In this document: piece after piece, positions 45,732-54,733 of the stretch
Layout: every line of letters starts with the position of its first letter
Numbering within the stretch: the first letter of the stretch is position 1
Assembly: GCF_900101495.1 (NCBI RefSeq)
Contig: NZ_FMUS01000012.1
Span: forward strand, 61,793 to 125,792
Direction: 5' to 3'
DNA length: 64,000 nt
Origin: Alkaliphilus peptidifermentans DSM 18978
GTDB taxonomy: Bacteria > Bacillota > Clostridia > Peptostreptococcales > Natronincolaceae
Position numbers and translations under genes: made by a program
Notes under the pieces: generated by a model
The model's database searches: none
What the model saw: only the letters and a program-made list of their open reading frames with translations
Told to the model about the DNA's origin: nothing

Positions 45732-46106
45732 TTAGGCTTCTGCCTTTTGTGCTTTTGCCTTTTCTGCCGCTTGATACTTTTCAAAGGCAACTGCTGCTGC
45801 TCCACCAAGAACACCACCAAGGATTACAAATGCCAATGTTGGTATAGAATCAAGACCTACCTGAACTCCGTTTTCGAAAACACCTCTCATGAAGCCTGCA
45901 ACACCAATACCAGCTGCCATGTCTACGAACGCGCCATCATTATTAATGACTCCAATATAGTGGTTCAGCATCCACATAGTACCTATAATAATAAACCCTG
46001 CAAACCAACCACCGCCAATACCATATTCGGCAGAAAATGCACCCCACACAGACATAACAAACATACCAGCGATTGCAGCTCCAATCATAGTTCCAACATG
46101 TTTCAT
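45732..46106 (-). CDS. Putative glycerol transporter subunit (Lin0368-like), first protein
   Basis: The 124-residue protein has three to four Gly-rich transmembrane segments, the MWMLNHYIGVINNDGAFVDM motif and a charged C-terminal tail (EKYQAAEKAKAQKAEA). It shares the LNH and (A/W)VDMA/FVDMA motifs with the next gene, so the two probably form a heteromeric membrane complex. It lies upstream of glpK, 34 bases before its partner, with ribosome site GGGAGG. Confidence 0.75.
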   Translation of the reverse strand: MKHVGTMIGAAIAGMFVMSVWGAFSAEYGIGGGWFAGFIIIGTMWMLNHYIGVINNDGAFVDMAAGIGVAGFMRGVFENGVQVGLDSIPTLAFVILGGVLGGAAAVAFEKYQAAEKAKAQKAEA

Positions 46107-46151
46107 AATAATTTCCTCCCTTCATAATATTATAATTTAATATATAATCAC

Positions 46152-46166
46152 AGGCATAAAATGCCT
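46152..46166 (-). promoter_or_regulatory. Small hairpin between the chemoreceptor and transporter genes
   Basis: AGGCAT pairs with ATGCCT around a 3-nt loop, about 27 bases past the chemoreceptor stop codon. There is no U-run. It may mark an mRNA processing site in the operon. Confidence 0.35.
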
Positions 46167-46193
46167 TGGATTATCAAAACATCAAATACTAGC

Positions 46194-48074
46194 TTACACC
46201 GCACGAATCATATCATAGGTTTCATCTGTTACTGCAATAAAGCCCTCAATAGGTGTATTTATACCGGGATAATCCTTCACACCTAAAAATGCCTTCTTTA
46301 ATTCCTCAGTAATGGCCTTATCAAGCTCCTTTTTTGCAGCCAATGCATCTTTGGGAATATCAGGGGTTCTAGCTAAGATTATTAAATCATCGGTGTTGAC
46401 CCCTCTGCTTAGTGCACTTTCAAATGCCTCATCATAGGTTGCTCCTGCCTCTACCTCTTTGCTTAGGACTGCTTTAATTACATTATCATGGTTTCCCAGA
46501 TAAGACGCCTTGGCAAATAGTCTGTTGGGATCTAATCCCTCCTCCTTCAGTAGGTAATTTGCATATAAATATCCAGAAGCGCTATTTACATCTACATATC
46601 CAAAGTGCTTATTTTTTAAATCCTTTAAGGATTTTATACCACTGTCTTTTCTTGCAATAATATAGCCCTTATATGATACCTTCCCATTAACCATAGGGGA
46701 GAGTAATGCTTCAACACCATATTTTTTATTTGCATTTACGTAAGCAAATGGAGAAAACCAACCTATATCAATAACTCCATTCCCCACTCCATCTGCAAGG
46801 GCATCATAATCCTTTACAATTATGGTCCTAGCCTCATAGCCTATGCTCTTGCATATGGTCTCCAATACTGGTACATATGTGTCTTTTATGATCTGAGGTA
46901 CAGTAAAGGGGTTCACACCGAAAACGATTTCATTTTCTCCCTTAAGCGACGATGCAATAAGCTGCATATCTTCTGTCATTTCACTAAGCTTTGTGCAAAA
47001 GTCAAGAATTTCGTTATTTTTATCCTTCTGCTTGTCAATTAGTTGTATTGAATTAAAGGTTATTCCACTGGTGTTTTCCACAATACCTGCCACGTATCCC
47101 ATTGCTTCATCAATTTCTTTTAATGAAGATACCTGATCCTCTGCCATGGTCCTTAAGTTCAACACCTCAGTGTTAACATCATTAATAGTATTTTTAATTT
47201 GATTAATAGCCTTATACGATTCAGAAAGTACTTGGTCAAGATCTAGTACCTTTTCACTGCACTTATCCATTGAACTGCTGGAGTGCTGAATCTTCTCCGA
47301 TATATTATTTATAATTGCTTCAATTTCACCTGTGGCATTTCCTGATTCCATAGCTAATTTTCTAATTTCCCCTGCTACTACCGCAAAGGTTTTACCGGCT
47401 TCTCCTGCTCTAGCTGATTCGATAGCTGCATTAATGGCCAGCAGGTTTATTTGGCTAGACATTTTTTTTATGTAGTCAACTGTCTGATAAATCACATTTG
47501 AATATTCCTCAAGAGATTTATTATTCAGTGATGCTACAGTAAATTCTTCCTTTAAGCTTTCTTTAAATATATTAATGCTTTCTATAGTGTTTCTGTTTTC
47601 ATCCAGCATTCTAAGGGACTTCTGCAAAAATGCTTCTATTTCCATAATTCTGTTGTTTAATTTATCAAAATTACTCACCAGTTGATTTACATTAGCGTTT
47701 ACCTCTTGAGTGCTGGCTACATTTTGCTCCATATCCTTTGCTACATTGTAAGAGCTTTCTGCCAACTGGTTAAACGCTCCTGTATTATCCTTTGAGAGAA
47801 AAAGCAGTTGTTGAATATCAAAGCCAATGCTTTCTAATAGAGTAAACATTTTACTTGTTATTGTAGAATCATCTTTAATAGTTGAGCTGTCGTTATTACT
47901 GCCTCTACTAATTACACTTGAATTTACTTTAAAAGACCAAACTAGGTATATTATTAAATAAGAACCTATAGCAAATAATATGACAAGCATTATGGTATTT
48001 ATTCTTAAAGATAAAATAATAATTTGAAGGATCATTAAGGAAATTACCGAAGCTAAGATTTTTTTATTACTCAT
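46194..48074 (-). CDS. Methyl-accepting chemotaxis protein fused to a PhnD-like binding domain
   Basis: The 626-residue protein starts with two adjacent transmembrane helices (about 6-24 and 28-47) joined by four residues. The signalling domain follows (about 80-370, with [20 protein letters not shown] near 215-235). Residues about 380-626 are a phosphate/phosphonate ABC-type binding domain (PhnD family; [35 protein letters not shown]). Since the signalling domain must be inside the cell and no helix follows it, the binding domain is also predicted to be cytoplasmic, which is unusual. Lying in a glycerol operon, it may sense a phosphorylated metabolite. Confidence 0.88.
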   Translation of the reverse strand: MSNKKILASVISLMILQIIILSLRINTIMLVILFAIGSYLIIYLVWSFKVNSSVISRGSNNDSSTIKDDSTITSKMFTLLESIGFDIQQLLFLSKDNTGAFNQLAESSYNVAKDMEQNVASTQEVNANVNQLVSNFDKLNNRIMEIEAFLQKSLRMLDENRNTIESINIFKESLKEEFTVASLNNKSLEEYSNVIYQTVDYIKKMSSQINLLAINAAIESARAGEAGKTFAVVAGEIRKLAMESGNATGEIEAIINNISEKIQHSSSSMDKCSEKVLDLDQVLSESYKAINQIKNTINDVNTEVLNLRTMAEDQVSSLKEIDEAMGYVAGIVENTSGITFNSIQLIDKQKDKNNEILDFCTKLSEMTEDMQLIASSLKGENEIVFGVNPFTVPQIIKDTYVPVLETICKSIGYEARTIIVKDYDALADGVGNGVIDIGWFSPFAYVNANKKYGVEALLSPMVNGKVSYKGYIIARKDSGIKSLKDLKNKHFGYVDVNSASGYLYANYLLKEEGLDPNRLFAKASYLGNHDNVIKAVLSKEVEAGATYDEAFESALSRGVNTDDLIILARTPDIPKDALAAKKELDKAITEELKKAFLGVKDYPGINTPIEGFIAVTDETYDMIRAV

Positions 48075-48102
48075 TAGCTTTCCTCCATTTCAGATCTTTT
48101 TT

Positions 48103-48669
48103 CTAGAGTTGCCAAACCTCTTCCTTACTAGATGAAGCTCCTATTGCTCCAGCCTTTAATATTTCTATAACATCTTCTTTATCTTGAATGAGTCCACCGG
48201 CTATCAGTGGAATTCTTGTCTCTCTACTAACAACCTTAATAATTTTCGGCATTATTCCTGGTAATATCTCTATAGCATCGGGCTTCGTTGTTCTAATAGA
48301 CTTTATACCTGTCTCTAAAGAAAGTGAATCTAGAATAAAGAGACGTTGTATAATAAATATATCCATCTCCTTAGCAGTCTTTATAAGACTACTTTTAGTA
48401 GTAATTATTCCATCTGGCCGAACATTTTCGTGGACGTACTTCAGTGCTACTGAATCTCTTGAAAACCCGTCCATCAAATCTATATGAACATAAATGTCCA
48501 TACCTGCTTTTTTGACACGACTTACAATTTCCTTTAAGTTGAATATGCTGCCCGTCAGTAAAAATATAATTTCACAAGGTGATTGAATAGCATTGTCGAG
48601 TTTTTTTAGGTCATTTACCGCAGCCACAACAGGACTTCTTTGTATTCTCTCATAAAACCGATTTACCAC
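48103..48669 (-). CDS. glpP: Glycerol-3-phosphate-responsive antiterminator
   Basis: GlpP binds glycerol-3-phosphate and mRNA leaders of glp genes and prevents termination. The 188 residues form a TIM-barrel-like protein with FLLTGSIFNLKEIV, HIDLMDGFSRD, IQRLFILDSLSLETGI and LIAGGLIQDKEDVIEIL. The longer ORF has no ribosome site; GGAGG lies seven bases before the GTG at 48669. It is the first gene of the cluster, behind a sigma-54 promoter. Confidence 0.93.
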   Translation of the reverse strand: MVNRFYERIQRSPVVAAVNDLKKLDNAIQSPCEIIFLLTGSIFNLKEIVSRVKKAGMDIYVHIDLMDGFSRDSVALKYVHENVRPDGIITTKSSLIKTAKEMDIFIIQRLFILDSLSLETGIKSIRTTKPDAIEILPGIMPKIIKVVSRETRIPLIAGGLIQDKEDVIEILKAGAIGASSSKEEVWQL

Positions 48670-48694
48670 AGTACCGCCTCCTATATTTTTAATA

Positions 48695-48711
48695 AGCAAG
48701 TACCATGCCAA
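48695..48711 (-). promoter_or_regulatory. Sigma-54 (-24/-12) promoter before glpP
   Basis: TTGGCATGGTACTTGCT matches the sigma-54 consensus TTGGCACRNNRNTTGCT with one difference (T for C at position 7). GG and GC are correctly spaced. The predicted start is just before the glpP ribosome site. A matching activator gene closes the cluster. Confidence 0.75.
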
Positions 48712-48763
48712 CTTCTTGCATTGGCATACAACTGCGAATTATCAAAATTTTCTAATAAAAAAC

Positions 48764-48820
48764 TGTTCCTTTCTACCAACAAAAGCATATGTTTTTGATG
48801 TATCTTGGTAAAAAAGAACA
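48764..48820 (-). terminator. Long hairpin upstream of glpP: leader terminator or activator site
   Basis: On the minus strand TGTTCTTTTTTACCAA pairs with TTGGTAGAAAGGAACA (16 positions, two G-U) around a 25-nt loop and is followed by GTTTTTTATT. It has the form of a Rho-independent terminator, suitable for GlpP control of transcripts from further upstream. It also lies about 55-110 bases above the -24 box, where enhancer sites of sigma-54 activators are found. Confidence 0.65.
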
Positions 48821-49240
48821 AGTCTTTAATAAATCTATTAACAATTATATAAACCTTTCACTATACCACCTTATCTTCTCAAATTTATTTTCTTTTATTG
48901 ACAATCATAATTAATATTTTAATAACACAACTTGTCCTGTCTTTAGATGAAACTGATTTATGTAATAGTTTTTATATAAGCATTTTTATCACTATTTAAT
49001 AGAAAAAGACAACTATTCATATCATAGTTGCCAAAATCGTCTAAATCATCAATATATCATAATTAACCTCTATTTCGACAACTTTTTATCATATATAGCC
49101 TAGCTATAAACTAAACATATCCCCCCAAGGTTTATAGTTATCGTACTGAGATTTTAAATTTGATACTTGCTCTTAAAAACATTATAACAAATCTAATATA
49201 ATTTTCCAACTAATATTCAGAATTATTATATAACTTGTAT
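48821..49240. other. AT-rich gap upstream of the glycerol cluster
   Basis: There is no ORF with a ribosome site here. It should hold the upstream promoter of the glycerol cluster and the 3' end of the CsoR-type transcript. I see weak hairpins only (for example ATAGTTGCC-type repeats near 49000-49030). Confidence 0.5.
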
Positions 49241-49501
49241 CTATTTTAAAAACTTTATAATACTCTTTACTATATTCTCTACTTCTTCCGAAGAGATATT
49301 GTCTTTAATTAAGCATTCCTTTGCATTATCTTCAATAATTAATAGACCTACCTTTTCCACTGAAGATTTTATAGCATTTACCTGTAATAGTATCTCATGG
49401 CATTCTTTACCTTCTTCAATCATATTCTCAATACCCTGAATATGTCCCTTAATGGTTTTTAGTCTATTAATTATATCTTTTTTAACTTCTTTATCTTCCA
49501 C
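49241..49501 (-). CDS. CsoR-family regulator with C-N-C ligand pattern (CstR-like)
   Basis: This is an 86-residue helical repressor. The family stretch IINRLKTIKGHIQGIENMIE is clear. Copper-sensing CsoR has Cys-His-Cys at fixed spacing; here the positions are Cys34, Asn59 and Cys63. Loss of the His with both Cys kept is the pattern of CstR-type persulfide sensors. No copper pump or sulfur-transferase gene is adjacent; an Fe-S membrane protein gene lies upstream. The start is GTG behind AAGGAAG. Confidence 0.82.
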   Translation of the reverse strand: MEDKEVKKDIINRLKTIKGHIQGIENMIEEGKECHEILLQVNAIKSSVEKVGLLIIEDNAKECLIKDNISSEEVENIVKSIIKFLK

Positions 49502-49591
49502 AATTTCACTTCCTTAATCTAGAATAAAGTCAATTATATTTTCTCATATATTTTCTAAAATATAAAGATTTTATTAAAAAAACTAATTTTG

Positions 49592-50074
49592 TTAGGCTGC
49601 TTTTGCTGGTTTTCTCTTTTGTGATTTTTCTATTAGCCCAGTAGCTGTTCCCATGGGGCAGATTTGGCACCAGCTTCGAGGCTTGAATACTACTCCCATA
49701 AAAATACCAACAGTTGTGGACATAGCCATCATTCTAAAAATTGCATAGGCTGTTTTTGTAAAATCTCCCCTTGAAATGAATAAAGATATAGAAAACATTC
49801 CAACCATCCATAGTAGCATAAGATTTTTAACTATTTTATTATTAATGAATTTAGGTAAGCTGTTGTTAAAACTGAGTTTTTGTAAAAATTTGCCCAGCAT
49901 AGCGCCTCTGGGACAGTACTTGGCACAATGTACTCTCCCTCCACCTCTTAGTGCTAGATATATAGGCACCAACATACAGATTAATCCCAATATACCGAAT
50001 CGAATATCTATGATTCCTAAAGTAAAAAATAGAACAATAAAGACCCAAGACCAAGACATAATTGATTTTTTCAT
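49592..50074 (-). CDS. 4Fe-4S membrane protein (NapH/NosR-C-like)
   Basis: The 160-residue protein has four hydrophobic segments and two Cys motifs, CAKYCPRGAMLG (about 50-61) and CQICPMGTATG (about 136-146), the pattern of polytopic ferredoxin-like proteins. Each motif is short, so they may jointly hold clusters or accept electrons from a partner. It is transcribed just upstream of the CsoR-type gene and could be its target. Confidence 0.8.
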   Translation of the reverse strand: MKKSIMSWSWVFIVLFFTLGIIDIRFGILGLICMLVPIYLALRGGGRVHCAKYCPRGAMLGKFLQKLSFNNSLPKFINNKIVKNLMLLWMVGMFSISLFISRGDFTKTAYAIFRMMAMSTTVGIFMGVVFKPRSWCQICPMGTATGLIEKSQKRKPAKAA

Positions 50075-50279
50075 ATATTACTTCCTCCTATTAGTTATTA
50101 TAATTTTTACCCCCCCTCTCCTGGGATGGGATATAACAAGCATATCATTTTTTTGTTTAGCATTCAAGTATTTTTTAATAGAGTTTATAGCTACCAAGAT
50201 ATGTTAAAATAAAGCATTGATGCCAACACTGAATAAGAAATAGAGATACGAAAAATCTAATATTTGTCCAATTAAAAAC

Positions 50280-50303
50280 ATCTACCTTCTTTGGAAAGTA
50301 GAC
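50280..50303 (-). terminator. Terminator after the Crp-family gene
   Basis: On the minus strand TCTACTTTC pairs with GAAGGTAGA (one G-U) around CAAA, followed by TGTTTTTAATT. It lies about 35 bases past the stop codon. Confidence 0.7.
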
Positions 50304-50338
50304 GCTATAATAAATACTATATCTGTAATATACTCTAT

Positions 50339-51022
50339 TTACTGAATCCAGTCCTTAAGCTTATTTATATCCTTCACTATAATTTTCTTACCACTAATAT
50401 CAATAGAGCCCTCCTTTTTAAACTGCCCCAGTGCCCTACTGACAGTTTCACGGGCAGTACCAATCATGTTAGCAAGCTCCTGTCTTGATATGCTAAGCTT
50501 TAATTCAATACCACCCTCTGTACTAACTCCATGCTCATCAGAAAGCTTTATAATCATTTGAGCTGTCCTCATATAGGTATCTCCCAATGCTAACTCCTTT
50601 ACTTTTTGCTGAGAGTTAAAAAGCTTTTTACTCAGTACTTTTATAATACCTAATGCTATATTGGAATTTTTTACAACCAAATCTTCTAAAGCCTTATTGC
50701 TTATCATTCCTATACTTGCATCCTCCAATACTTCTGCTGAGGCTGGATAATTCATATCATTAAATAGTGTTACTTCAGCAAAAACATCACCATCCCCTAA
50801 AATTGCAAAAATAAGCTCTCTACCATCAGCTGTTGTTTTAAAAACCTTTATTTTACCAGACTTTATGAAATAAAAAGCCTCACCGGGATCTCCCTCCATA
50901 AAGACAATGGTACCTTTTCTAAAGTTTCTTTCTAAAGTTATATCCTTAATTTTTTCAAGATTTTCATTGCTCAGGGTGGAAAAGGCTGGTATTTTTTTTA
51001 GTATTTCACTCGTAGTTTTCAA
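50339..51022 (-). CDS. Crp/Fnr family transcriptional regulator
   Basis: The 227-residue protein has a cyclic-nucleotide-type beta-barrel (about 15-120, FMEGDPGEAFYFIKSGKIKV), a long dimer helix and a winged helix (SRQELANMIGTARETVSRAL near 180-199). It lacks the N-terminal Cys of FNR and the heme ligands of CooA that I would expect. It starts at TTG behind AAGGAGG. Its position beside a methyltransferase and a divergent CooS gene makes redox or CO-related control possible but unproven. Confidence 0.88.
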   Translation of the reverse strand: MKTTSEILKKIPAFSTLSNENLEKIKDITLERNFRKGTIVFMEGDPGEAFYFIKSGKIKVFKTTADGRELIFAILGDGDVFAEVTLFNDMNYPASAEVLEDASIGMISNKALEDLVVKNSNIALGIIKVLSKKLFNSQQKVKELALGDTYMRTAQMIIKLSDEHGVSTEGGIELKLSISRQELANMIGTARETVSRALGQFKKEGSIDISGKKIIVKDINKLKDWIQ

Positions 51023-51034
51023 TAATCAACCTCC

Positions 51035-51775
51035 TTAAAATTTCCTTGCTTCAATAATCATACCAAATGAATCTATGCAGAAGTCGGCTTCACCAAAGCT
51101 GCCATAAAATTTTAAATTTTTAAATCCCATATTATTAAGGATTTCTTCTATTTCGTTGCTTCTTAATGGATAAAGTGGAACAGTGTTATTAAAGCTCTTA
51201 TCTTCATGATTTTTCTTAACCGCCAGCTGAGTATCGAAATGAATAATATTATTATTTTGGTCATATCTATATTTTCTGATTAATTTTACACCTGCATCAG
51301 TGTTTTCAATTGTAGGCAATTCATTTATATTATATTTTAAAATACGATCATAATTCACTGTCTGAAGCATTAAGACTCCATTATCACTAAGTAGTCTATA
51401 AAAATCATTTAACACCCTATAGATTTCTTCAAGCTTTGTTAAATGTACCAATGAGTTTCCAATACAAAAAATGCTTTCAAAGCTGTGTTCTTTAAGTCTT
51501 TCTCCTATTTTTCGCATATCTTCCTTATAGGTATGTATTTTTATATCGTTAAGTTTAGCCTTTATATTTAATTGCTTTATCATTCCCTCATCAAAATCAA
51601 CTGCAAAAACCTCATTTCCCTGAACACTTAAGGGTATAGCGTAATTTCCAGTACCACATGCTACATCCATAACCTTGCCTTCTATTGGAATTCTAGCCAT
51701 TAAAAAATCTAACTGTGGTTTAGCTGCTGGAAATATATCATCATAGTATTTATTAAATTCTTCATAAAAGCCCAT
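51035..51775 (-). CDS. Class I SAM-dependent methyltransferase
   Basis: The 246-residue protein has motif I GKVMDVACGTGNYAIPLS, the acidic EVFAVDFDEGMIKQL strand and FESIFCIGNSLVHL (motif IV). The substrate is unknown; it looks like a small-molecule methyltransferase. The ATG at 51775 follows GAGGAGG; the ORF can be read from a TTG two codons earlier. It ends 12 bases before the Crp-type gene, so they form an operon. Confidence 0.85.
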   Translation of the reverse strand: MGFYEEFNKYYDDIFPAAKPQLDFLMARIPIEGKVMDVACGTGNYAIPLSVQGNEVFAVDFDEGMIKQLNIKAKLNDIKIHTYKEDMRKIGERLKEHSFESIFCIGNSLVHLTKLEEIYRVLNDFYRLLSDNGVLMLQTVNYDRILKYNINELPTIENTDAGVKLIRKYRYDQNNNIIHFDTQLAVKKNHEDKSFNNTVPLYPLRSNEIEEILNNMGFKNLKFYGSFGEADFCIDSFGMIIEARKF

Positions 51776-51959
51776 AGACAATCCTCCTCATAATATTATT
51801 ATAAGATAAAAACAAACTCAATGAAAGCTTAGTTTATTATGTATTTGTTTGGTACATATAATATGATTATTTTAAAATTAATAGTTTACGAGTTTTCTTT
51901 ACATAACTTCCGCCTTATTTTGTAAAAATAAGTGTATATCAAGAATGGAGGTTGATTTT

Positions 51960-54086
51960 ATGTCTGATAAGTCAAAGGAAAATTTACAAAACAGTACGAA
52001 TACCATAAGCCCTGGCAAGGTTAGCTTAACCGCAGATTCTTCAGGTATTAGCGGAACTAATGATCCAAATTATCATGATGATTTACATGAAAAAATAAAG
52101 ATTAATTATGATAATATTGAGAAATCCCCTTCTCCCGATAAGGTACATCAATGGCAAAGAGATCATATAAAGGTAGATGATCAAAAGCCTGAAGGATACC
52201 CTCTAAATGTTATTGTGGACCCTGCAATGAGAGAAATGTATCAGGTAGTACATAACGCAGATTTTACAAATGTATTTGATCGATTTTCTCAACAACAGCC
52301 CCAATGCCGCCATTGCGTTGAAGGACTTTCATGTCAATTATGTGCCAACGGCCCATGTAGAATCCACCCCAAGGCTCCTAGAGGAGTTTGTGGTGTAGAT
52401 GCCCACACAATGGTGGCCCGGAACTTTGTCTATAGACATGTAACCATTGGTACATCAGCTAATATTTTTCATGCCCATCAAGCAGCTAGAACCTTAAAGG
52501 CAGCCGGTGAACATCCCGAAAGTGGTTTAAAAATAAGAGATTCTGAAAAGTTAAAGCAGTATGCAGAAATGCTGGGACTTGATACTAACAAGTCTATTGA
52601 AAAGCTAGCGATAGATTTCGGTCAATTTGTTATAGATGACATCCATCGACCTGCCCATGATGATTCAAAGTTGGTGGAAGCCTTCGCTCCAACAAAACGC
52701 AAGAAGTTATGGAGAGAGCTAGGCCTATTCCCAGGCGGAGGCTATAGTGAGGTTGCCTTTAGTCAAACAAAATGTATGACTAATTTCACCTCCGATCCAA
52801 TTGACTTTCTTTTAAATTCGGTTCGGCTAGGGGTTGCCAATGAATATCAAGGTTTATTTGCATTAGATATTTTACAGGAAATACTAATGGGAACTCAAAA
52901 AATTAGCTTCCAAAAACAAAACATGGGATTGTTAAGTCCAGACATGGTTAATATTATTACCAATGGTCATATGCCTCTACTTGCTCATGTAGCTATTGAA
53001 ATGGCATCTTCAGATGAATGGCAGGAAAAAGCTCGGCAGGCTGGTGCCAATGGAATTCAAATTTTCGGTCACGTCTGCGAAGGTCAACAGCTTTTAAACT
53101 ATGCAGGTACACAAAATATGCGGGCTTTTGGAGGTCAAGAGGGTGAATGGCTATCAGAGGAATACCTATTGGCAACTGGAGTAGTAGATTTATTTATGTT
53201 CGATTATAACTGTACAGTGCCTACTCTTCCTATTTATGCTAAACGTTTTGGTACTAAGCTTGTTAGTACCCACCCAGTTATTAAACTCCAAGGTACCGAA
53301 ACCCTTGATTTTGTGCCTGAAAAGATGAATGAACAGGCTGAAAAAGTTTTAAATATGGCTATCGAAGCATATAGCAAGAGAAGATCTGAAAATAGAGAGG
53401 TTTACATTCCACCCTATACATCAGAATGTATGGTGGGCTTTAGTACTGAATCTATTAGAGAAGCTCTAGGTGGCAGCTTCGACCCTCTAATTGAACAAAT
53501 AGCTAATGGTAATATTAGAGGTATTGCTACAATAGTAGGCTGTACAACTGCCCGATATGGTCAGGGAGGTAGCAATATATTCAAAATTACTAAAGGGTTA
53601 ATTGAAAATAATATTTTAGTATTATCAGGTGGCTGTACTTCATCAGTTATGGAGTATACCGGCCTCACCCATCCTTCAGCGGCTGATGAAGCAGGTGAAG
53701 GCCTGAAGGCAGTATGCAAGCAGCTGGGTATTCCTCCTGTATTATCCTATGGTGCCTGTGTGGATATAGGAAAAATGACTCATACAGCAATGGAGCTTGC
53801 TGATGCATTAAATGTAGATACCGATAAATTACCACTAGTAATAGGGGCACCAGAATATTTAGAGCAAAAAGCTGTTGCAGATGCTTGTACAGCAATTGCT
53901 TTAGGTTGGTTAGTTCATGTGGCTCCAGTTCCTTCAGTGACAGGAAGCGATGTTGTAGTAAAAACCTTAACAGAAACTACTGAAACTCTTGGTCTGGGTA
54001 AGCTTATGGTGGAACTAGATGCCGAAAAGACTATTAAGATTTATGTTGACCATATTGAGAAAAAACGTAAAGAATTAGGTATTTAA
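51960..54086 (+). CDS. cooS: Anaerobic Ni-Fe carbon monoxide dehydrogenase catalytic subunit
   Basis: CooS interconverts CO and CO2. The 708 residues exceed the usual 630-650 because of a hydrophilic N-terminal extension of about 70. Cluster B Cys are at about 125, 128, 133 and 144. The D-cluster Cys are 116 and 119 (QPQCRHC), a CxxC pair instead of the common C-x7-C. C-cluster ligands appear in NGHMP, GHVCEGQ, DYNCTVP, VGCTTA, SGGCTSS and YGACVD. The ATG at 51960 follows GGAGG. No CooF, CooC or acetyl-CoA synthase gene is adjacent. Confidence 0.93.
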   Translation: MSDKSKENLQNSTNTISPGKVSLTADSSGISGTNDPNYHDDLHEKIKINYDNIEKSPSPDKVHQWQRDHIKVDDQKPEGYPLNVIVDPAMREMYQVVHNADFTNVFDRFSQQQPQCRHCVEGLSCQLCANGPCRIHPKAPRGVCGVDAHTMVARNFVYRHVTIGTSANIFHAHQAARTLKAAGEHPESGLKIRDSEKLKQYAEMLGLDTNKSIEKLAIDFGQFVIDDIHRPAHDDSKLVEAFAPTKRKKLWRELGLFPGGGYSEVAFSQTKCMTNFTSDPIDFLLNSVRLGVANEYQGLFALDILQEILMGTQKISFQKQNMGLLSPDMVNIITNGHMPLLAHVAIEMASSDEWQEKARQAGANGIQIFGHVCEGQQLLNYAGTQNMRAFGGQEGEWLSEEYLLATGVVDLFMFDYNCTVPTLPIYAKRFGTKLVSTHPVIKLQGTETLDFVPEKMNEQAEKVLNMAIEAYSKRRSENREVYIPPYTSECMVGFSTESIREALGGSFDPLIEQIANGNIRGIATIVGCTTARYGQGGSNIFKITKGLIENNILVLSGGCTSSVMEYTGLTHPSAADEAGEGLKAVCKQLGIPPVLSYGACVDIGKMTHTAMELADALNVDTDKLPLVIGAPEYLEQKAVADACTAIALGWLVHVAPVPSVTGSDVVVKTLTETTETLGLGKLMVELDAEKTIKIYVDHIEKKRKELGI

Positions 54087-54113
54087 ACAATAAAGAACAG
54101 TTTATACTTTTCA

Positions 54114-54142
54114 TAAGGTGCACTTCAAAAGAGTGCACCTTA
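54114..54142. terminator. Convergent terminator after cooS
   Basis: TAAGGTGCACT pairs perfectly with AGTGCACCTTA around a 7-nt loop. It is followed by TTTATG on the plus strand and, on the minus strand, by TGAAAAG. It separates cooS from the opposite hypothetical gene. Confidence 0.75.
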
Positions 54143-54143
54143 T

Positions 54144-54596
54144 TTATGATTTAATCCCTTCTATTTTGTCATAAAGCTTATAGCCTAACAATATAAATCT
54201 TCTTCTATCCTTAAAGCCCATAAACATTCTTATTCCTAACTCACATATACAATATTCAATAAATAACTTTGTACTTGTGGCATGTGGAAACTGTGCCTTA
54301 GTTTCTAATATATCTATTAGCTCTTCTTCATTATTTTTCACCTCTAGAAAAACCTCCAGTATTTCATTTATACATATATATAGGTAATTAGTATCCTTTT
54401 TAAACTCTAATCTTTTCTTCAATGCGTTTACTGTTTTTCTAATTTGTTTTGTTTTTTTAGAAAGGTTCTTTTCCTGTTCAATTGTCAGCACCTCATAAAC
54501 TTGAAGCAAATTCAACATTCTAAGGTTTTGATCTAGGCATATTAAGTAGGCTTCTATTGTTTCCACCATCTCCCGTTTACAATCAGCGTAGTCCAC
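54144..54596 (-). CDS. Hypothetical helical protein
   Basis: From the GTG at 54596 (eight bases after GGGGAG) the protein has 150 residues, nearly all helical and charged, with no membrane segment. I recognise no family. It lies between cooS and the activase trio, and faces cooS. Confidence 0.6.
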   Translation of the reverse strand: MDYADCKREMVETIEAYLICLDQNLRMLNLLQVYEVLTIEQEKNLSKKTKQIRKTVNALKKRLEFKKDTNYLYICINEILEVFLEVKNNEEELIDILETKAQFPHATSTKLFIEYCICELGIRMFMGFKDRRRFILLGYKLYDKIEGIKS

Positions 54597-54733
54597 AGCT
54601 CCCACTCCCCAATAAAATAATAATTAAGCCCATTACTGTATCATTGACATTTAATATCCTTACAATATTGATATAGTGTAAGGATAGATATTATTCATAA
54701 AAGAGAGTTAAAAGAGTTAAGGGTGGAAAAGAA

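Noticed and set aside
45747..46127. 126-codon Cys-rich plus-strand ORF
   Set aside because: It is the antisense shadow of the transporter subunit gene, whose reading frame has a ribosome site and conserved motifs.
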